DNA of 64,000 bases, from NCBI GenBank assembly GCA_947069175.1, contig CAMTDV010000012.1, positions 34,504,341 to 34,568,340 on the forward strand, in the 5' to 3' direction. Position 1 is the first letter of the stretch; every line of letters starts with the position of its first letter. The translations under genes were made by a program, and so were the position numbers. Positions 58,487 to 64,000 of the stretch are shown in pieces. The notes below the pieces were generated by a model that was given only the letters and a program-made list of their open reading frames with translations, was not told where the DNA came from and made no database searches. The DNA is from Scalesia atractyloides (Eukaryota; Streptophyta; Magnoliopsida; Asterales; Asteraceae).

Positions 58487-60325
58487 GGACGACAGGGATG
58501 TCTTCTATACGTTTCTCGTCCTTAGGCTGTTCGGTAATTAGTGCGAGTAAAGCGAAGGAATTCTTTTTCCGAAGATACTTCTGCGCTTGCATAAATGAGA
58601 TAATGTTGGTGACGGCGCTTGCCTTGTCGCCTTGTACCGTCAGGATTTCGTCGTTCGAGAGTGGAATACGGATAGACTTTTCGAAGCAGAGAACTTCAGC
58701 CCGGACGTCGGATAGCCAGTCCATTCCGACTACCACGTCAAAACTACCCAGGGTAGTTGTCATCAGATCGATGGTAAAAGTGTGGCCCGCGAGTTTGAGT
58801 TGACAGCCGGATACGATTTGGGTCACATCTACCGATTTACCATTGGCTAATTCTATCACATAAGGGGTCTCTAATGGTTTAAGCGTGAGATTTAGGTTCT
58901 TCCTAAAAGACTCAGATATAAAGCTCCTATCCGCACCCGTATCAAAAAGCACAGAAGCAAAATGTTCATTAAGGGGAAACTTACAGGTGACCACGTTCGT
59001 GTCGTTTCTGGCCTCTCCGCGGCCCAATGTAAATGCACGACCTTTGGCACCTCCTGTGCCACCGTTCCCATTGTTGTTGTTGTTATTATTGTTGTGGTTG
59101 TTGTGGTTGTGGTTGTTTCCACCATTATTGTTGTTGTTGCGCACCTGTGGGCAGTCTTTTCTGAAATGAGCGGTGCTACCACACTGATAGCATCCCCGGT
59201 TTATACCCTGCTGCTGACCTTGGGGCTGATTCTGATTTTGTCAGGACATAATTTCCCCACGACAATCCCTTGCCGCATGTCCCATCGTGCCACATCTTTG
59301 GCAGCGATTTCCGGCACAAGGGCCGTTATGATGGAGATTACAGCGGTTGCACTGCGGCTTTCGACCTACATAACCGCCTGCATTCTGGTTGTTGTTGTTG
59401 TTGTAGTTGTTGTTGTAGTTGCTGTTGTTGTTGTTGGAACGATTTTGATGACCCCGGTGGTTGTGGTAGTGATTGAACCGTTTCTGGTTCCCTTGCTGTG
59501 GATGTGACGACGAAGACTGTCGAATGGTGGAGTCTTCAAACTTTCTTTTGTTATCTGAGGCAACTTCAGTGGTACCCCGTGCTGGCAGTTTCTTCTGTTC
59601 CACCGCTTTATCGGTGAGTTTGTGAGCCAATCGGATAGCTTGATGTTCTGTTACAGGGTTACTAGACATCACCATACCCTGAATTTCCGGAACCAGACCC
59701 CCGAGATAGAACTCGAGTCTTTTCTCCACCGTGTTTGCCAAATCAGGACACAGAAATACCAAGTCATGGTGTTTTGCGGTGTAAGCCTCAATTTCCGATC
59801 CCACCATCTTGTGGTTCCATAGAGCTTGCTCTAACTGTTGCACTCTGTCTCGTGGACAGTACTCCTCTTTAATCAGGGCCTTGAACTCAGTCCATGCCAT
59901 TGCATTTGCAGCTAACAGTCCACGTGTTTGGACTTGGGCATTCCACCATGTCAGTGCCCCCTCTTCCAGCGTTGAGGCGGCGTATTTGACCTTGTTGGCC
60001 TCTAAGCAGTTGCACATTTCAAAAACAGATTCCGACTTTTCGATCCAGCGGACCAATACAATGGGTCCTTCCGCCCCCGAGAACTTGCTAGGCTTTGCGT
60101 CAAGGAACATCTTATAGGGGTTAAAGCCCCCTCCTGCTGACAGAGAACAGGAAGTCAGCAAGGAATTGTACTAGCCTCACTATTAGATTTTCACGCGAAA
60201 ACTTAATAATGTTTACCTGCCGGCTGGTTCTGAACACCCGCCAATGCTGCATTCACATGCTCCTGAATCATGGCAGCTAGCTCTTCGGGCGTCAAGTTAA
60301 GGTTTCCACGTCTTCCAGTCGCCAT
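58221..60325 (-). pseudogene. E4 gag-protease with probable intron and one stop
   Basis: Most likely ATG at 60325 (MATGRRGNLNL). Codons up to 60217 join gag at 60136 across an 80-bp GT-AG intron (60137-60216), and the frame fits. gag core: LVRWIEKSESVF, ALTWWNAQVQ. Three zinc knuckles: CNRCNLHHNGPC, CQRCGTMGHAARDC, CYQCGSTAHFRKDC. An Asn-rich linker and protease (LFDTGADRSFI; GSFDVVVGMDW) follow. A TGA at 59241-59243, between knuckles two and three, replaces a likely Arg codon by a CpG transition. The protease frame leaves the reverse transcriptase frame near 58480 through one extra T. Confidence 0.8.
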
Positions 60326-60583
60326 TTAGATCTTCGAAACACAACACAAACACACCTGATAAGTCTATATATCCAATATAGTTATCCTACTTCGTACTTT
60401 AATAATTATTAAGTTATGTCAACTCAGTATGTTAAATAGTCAAAAGAAATACTTGATTAACTGAAATCTCAACGTCTTACAAAAGTGCAAATCAAACGTA
60501 CGAATTCACTATAAAGTCTCAGGTTTAAATACAAGTGGGAAAATAATAAACTGAAGGAAAACAAATAATATAAATGGGACGTG
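60326..60583 (-). other. Spacer between the E4 extra ORF and gag
   Basis: About 260 bp, AT-rich, non-coding. It could hold a leader or splice acceptor for gag; nothing definite is seen. Confidence 0.4.
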
Positions 60584-61210
60584 TCAGTCGTCTACGTCTC
60601 CATTCCCCAAGTCACTGTCGTTGCCGTCACCCTGTGCGACATTTCCAGCTTCCTCAGCTGGGTCCTCCTCCGGATCCTCTTCAGGATCCTCCTCTGGATC
60701 CTCTTCTGGATCCTCCTCTACCGGCACTGGAGGGGCCGGTGCTGGTTCAAGTGCTTGATTTTGCAGTTCCTGAATGTTGCAACTGTTTTCCAGGACTCTG
60801 TCCTCCAGCCAGTCAGCTCTTATCTGCTCAGCACGCAGATCTCTGGCTATGGTGTTACGAGCTACCTTGCTCGTACGATGCTCTTCCTCGAGCGAGTCGG
60901 TCCTTCCTGTAAGTTGTCGGATCATCCATCCTTGTGCTAAGATGGTTTCCTGCATTCTTTCTAACTGTTTTTGTTGTGTATGTACCAGGATTCTAAGCAT
61001 GTCAACTCCTATTTCTACAGGGTTAACCGGTTCAACCGGTACAGCAATAGTTGGGCGTAGCGATGACTCCTCCCCCAGAGCGAGCCTCTTCCTCGCCGCT
61101 GAGCGTGTCTCCACGCCATAAGGTGGTATAGGTTCCACCAATGGTGCCTTTCCTGGTGCCCTTGGTGGCGTAGGTCTGTTGGATGATGATGACGATGAGG
61201 ATGATGACAT
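60584..61210 (-). CDS. E4 extra ORF upstream of gag, 208 residues, unknown function
   Basis: Intact frame with ATG at 61210, between the primer binding site and gag, in the same direction as gag. The N-terminus is a poly-Ser run then Pro-rich. The middle (about residues 60-160) is charged and heptad-like (RILVHTQQKQLERMQETIL, RAEQIRADWLEDRVLE), probably a coiled coil. The C-terminus is very acidic, with five tandem EEDPE-type repeats (about 165-190). No known domain. Additional ORFs before gag are known in Ogre elements, but I recognise no similarity. It is the only intact coding frame in E4. Confidence 0.75.
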   Translation of the reverse strand: MSSSSSSSSSNRPTPPRAPGKAPLVEPIPPYGVETRSAARKRLALGEESSLRPTIAVPVEPVNPVEIGVDMLRILVHTQQKQLERMQETILAQGWMIRQLTGRTDSLEEEHRTSKVARNTIARDLRAEQIRADWLEDRVLENSCNIQELQNQALEPAPAPPVPVEEDPEEDPEEDPEEDPEEDPAEEAGNVAQGDGNDSDLGNGDVDD

Positions 61211-61413
61211 TGCCTGTTAGGTCGTGTAGTTAGTTATAAGTTGTTTTCATTTCTTATTATGAAGGCATAATCTACTAAACACAGTTGTGGTATACATAAC
61301 AAGATATAATAATTCGGTGCCAAACTAAGTCTAGTGTCGTGATATCAGCTATAGTTTTGGGCTACTTCTAATGCAAACCTGGTTCTCTATAGCTAGTGGC
61401 TCTGATACCAATC

Positions 61414-64000
61414 TGTCACACCCTCAATTTCCACTTACGGAGTTTTACCGCGAGACGTGTGAACAAACCAGATCTAAGACACTAGTACGTCGAACGACTC
61501 TATATGATTTGATAATACGTTTTCCAAAATCATTTGTTGTAAATTTTAGATTACCAATATTTAGCATGAGTATCAGTTTTAAATTTGAGCGGAAGCATAA
61601 TTAAGTAATGATGCGGGCGCCAACACAAACGCCAAAACAAATGAAAAATCCCAAAACAATATTAATAAATGAGACGCGATAAAGATGTCTTGTTCAATGC
61701 ATGTGCGTGCACCTAGAGCTCCTAGCGTCCTGAGAAACATGTAAAGAAACAAGTGTCAACATTAAAGATGAGTGAGTTCACAGGTTTTCATAAATTCGTT
61801 GTTCGGTTTAGTTTGTTACTCCGTTATCCCCAACCCGGGATAACATATCAGTTCCATTATTCCAACCCGGAATAATAAGTTGTTGTTTCCAATATTCCCA
61901 AACCGGAATATTAAGTTATTGTTTCCATTATCCCCAACCCGGGATAATAAGTTGATGTTCCAATATTCCAAACCCGGAATATTAAGTTGTTGTTTCCAAT
62001 ATTCCCAAACCGGAATATTAAGTTATTGTTTCCATTATCCCCAACCCGGGATAATAAGTTGATGTTCCAATATTCCAAACCCGGAATATTAAGTTGTTCC
62101 GTAATTAAGTTCAATATTAATGTATATAGGTAGCTAGCCTAAAGTCATGTCACTAAGTGTTCGCGATCGAAGCTGACAGTTGTGCCTCCGTTTTGCCAGG
62201 CCTATCACATGACCATGGCGATGTTAGGCCAATCATACACCCGTTGACCATACCCGGTCGGCTAGCGCGACTAGCTCGGATGGGGCTCGTCAGACCCAGT
62301 AGTACTACTTATAATTCCCCCGCTATTTAACCCAAATACTAACGATCCGAGGAGATTGTCGAGGACTTAAGTGATAAAGCTGCATAGTGACCATAACATT
62401 ACATTAACATTAACTTAGTTACCGTATAGTTATGTGACGTTAAATTCGTATAACGTAAAGAGATTGAGTTTGAGAGTGTATACATGTTTCTCCCCCTGTT
62501 GTTTTAAAAACCGGATAAAGTTAGGGGCCGTGAACTCACCTTTATTTGCTCGGTTAGTGTGGCAAAGATGTTATAAGAGATGGGACCGCTAGTTGCGTCC
62601 TAACAAACCAATTAATTACACGTCAGTGTGTAGTCACACCAATATAATTTCCACACGCAATTTACTCATAAGTGATACACACAAACAACATATCTTTCAC
62701 TCAAACATGCATGTAAGTATTCTCAATCAAACAACGTATCATGAACACATTCCAAATCCATGCAACACTTTAATGCATAAAATCACAAGTTAACAACTTT
62801 CTGCTTAACGCTCAGTTATTCAGCTGTTTTCTAGGATTTTTATAAAATAGTTCCAGCATTCTAAAAATTCCCATATTTTTACAGTAGGTGACATTTATAC
62901 CATAGAAATTTATATAATTTTTCCAAGTCCTGAACCTTTACTAATTAACCATCAATATTAATTCCCTAAGCTGCAGTCAGATTTACTGCTTCCTGACTGC
63001 AGTCCACGGAAGAATTTATTTAAAAATCACTGATCGTCCGATTAACAAAATTCCAGTTGGAGTTGCCCGGAAATTTCTATACCTAGTTGCTGTACAAAAA
63101 TCATGACTCTACTCTCTACTGATTTTAAAATCTAGCTTGATAAACAATCAACAAAATTCCAGAATTTTAACAGCTTTACCTACTGAACTTGTTTAGCCCT
63201 TTAAAAATATCAAACGATTTCAGAAAATTATGAATCTAGCGCCATTAGATTCCTTATTCAAATCTCTACGTTCTAGACATCAGAAAATCCGTTTTTCGAC
63301 AACTAACGACCAAGTTACAGCCAGATGAAGTCGGCTGTAACTTTTAATCAGCATCCTGTTTCAGCATCTCTTTATAATAAGTTCGTATAACTCGTTCATG
63401 CGATTAGCCTAGGTGATCAAGAACTGATTTCTAGTCCTAGGTTAATACTAATAACCTATCCATGCAAACCCTTCTCAATACTTTAGTTTTTATACACAAA
63501 TCACAGCCTATACATTCCGCTTTCAAACAACATTCCACCTAGTGTAAACAATCCGAGACAATAAGATCATTCAATGTAAACATCATCATCAAATCGGCTA
63601 ATCTAACATCTCATTCAATCATGCTTGGCAATCTTATATGTTCCGAAAACTATCATAACTATAAACAAAGATTAACAAAGCCGCTTTTATTCAGCAATCA
63701 TCGTCCGGAATAACTAACCATTCTAGCATAGATATAATTCAAGACAACTAAACCATTTAAGCATACATATTATCCGAAACAACTTAAACATCTAAGCATA
63801 CATATCATCCGAACATGATCTTGTAATCAGAGATAATCTCTAACAGTGTAAACGAACCGTGAATGAGGGCTGCTGCTTGCTGAGACCGAGAGAAGGAAAA
63901 ACTGATCTTGCGATCTAGACTGAACGGGACTGGAGATAACCGGCTGTTAGCGACCGGACAATTTGAACAAAGCTGATCAGATCAAGATGCTGAAGGAGAG
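61414..64000 (-). repeat. E4 5' LTR (cut by window end)
   Basis: Begins TGTCACACCCTC and is nearly identical to 52203-54790. Differences seen by eye: one A missing near 61472, one C extra near 62320, T/C near 62735, A/C near 63567, one T extra near 63963. The minisatellite is unchanged at 61824-62097. Confidence 0.9.

Larger units (their letters stand above)
52203..64000 (-). mobile_element. E4: young Tekay-type element with extra ORF (right end beyond window)
   Basis: LTR retrotransposon read right to left. The left (3') LTR is 52203-55612, or to 55384; the right (5') LTR starts at 61414 and is cut by the window end. The primer binding site TGGTATCAGAGCC (minus strand) lies at about 61400-61412, next to the right LTR. 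Order on the minus strand: extra ORF, gag, protease, reverse transcriptase, RNase H, integrase, chromodomain. Across the ~2.59 kb of LTR that can be compared I count about five differences by eye, so insertion was recent. Coding is nonetheless interrupted by stops at 59241, 56501 and 56360 and single-base frame breaks near 58480, 57648, 57110 and 57032. Confidence 0.9.

Noticed and set aside
58962..59507. 181-codon Val-rich frame on the plus strand
   Set aside because: Antisense shadow of the Asn-codon repeats and zinc-knuckle region of E4 gag.
60774..61121. 115-codon plus-strand frame
   Set aside because: Antisense of the E4 extra ORF; that ORF has the coherent ATG, coiled-coil and acidic-repeat layout in the gag direction.

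Overview
The window looks like nuclear DNA of a flowering plant, probably a eudicot. It is AT-rich and mostly transposable elements. Two host genes have spliceosomal introns (one a clock pseudo-response regulator), and there are chromodomain Ty3/gypsy elements of Reina and Tekay type, tRNA-derived SINEs, and MITE-like elements with hAT- and Mutator-type target duplications. I cannot name the species; the composite family is only a guess. No prokaryotic features, rRNA or tRNA genes are visible.

Layout. 1-135: edge of an LTR related to the one at 28168. 215-389: foldback repeat. 741-2119: unrecognised three-exon plant gene with one internal frameshift. 2120-5461: intergenic, with a SINE at 3884-4012. 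5462-10736: complete but disabled Reina-type element (E1, minus strand; 5-bp target duplication GACTT). 11067-11146: orphan histone H2A.Z-like exon. 13690-15350: regulatory region with G-boxes and four evening elements. 15370-18176: PRR5/PRR9-clade gene in seven exons, with a one-base insertion in its CCT domain.

18177-25408: remains of a local duplication. A block running from the E1 integrase to a hAT-type MITE was copied in tandem, and the second copy then lost most of the PRR gene. What is left is a truncated second element (E2, 19529-23462), a copied flank, and a PRR fragment holding only the CCT domain (23650-24037). Both junctions show short microhomology, and the lengths agree to about 13 bp.

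28168-37916: complete, degenerate Tekay-type element on the plus strand (E5; target duplication TAGGG). 37917-47023: non-coding, with a Mutator-type MITE, a SINE-like insertion and degenerate tandem repeats. 47024-52202: a 4.1 kb LTR and an internal stub of a minus-strand element (E3). 52203 to the window end: a very young Tekay-type element (E4, minus strand) with about 3.4 kb LTRs, an extra ORF upstream of gag, and a probable gag intron. Its pol is broken by several single-base lesions.

The most unusual points are the duplication-deletion around the clock gene, with complementary damage to the two CCT domains; the four-copy evening-element promoter; and the young yet disabled E4 with its extra acidic ORF and a possible NAGNAG-spliced gag.
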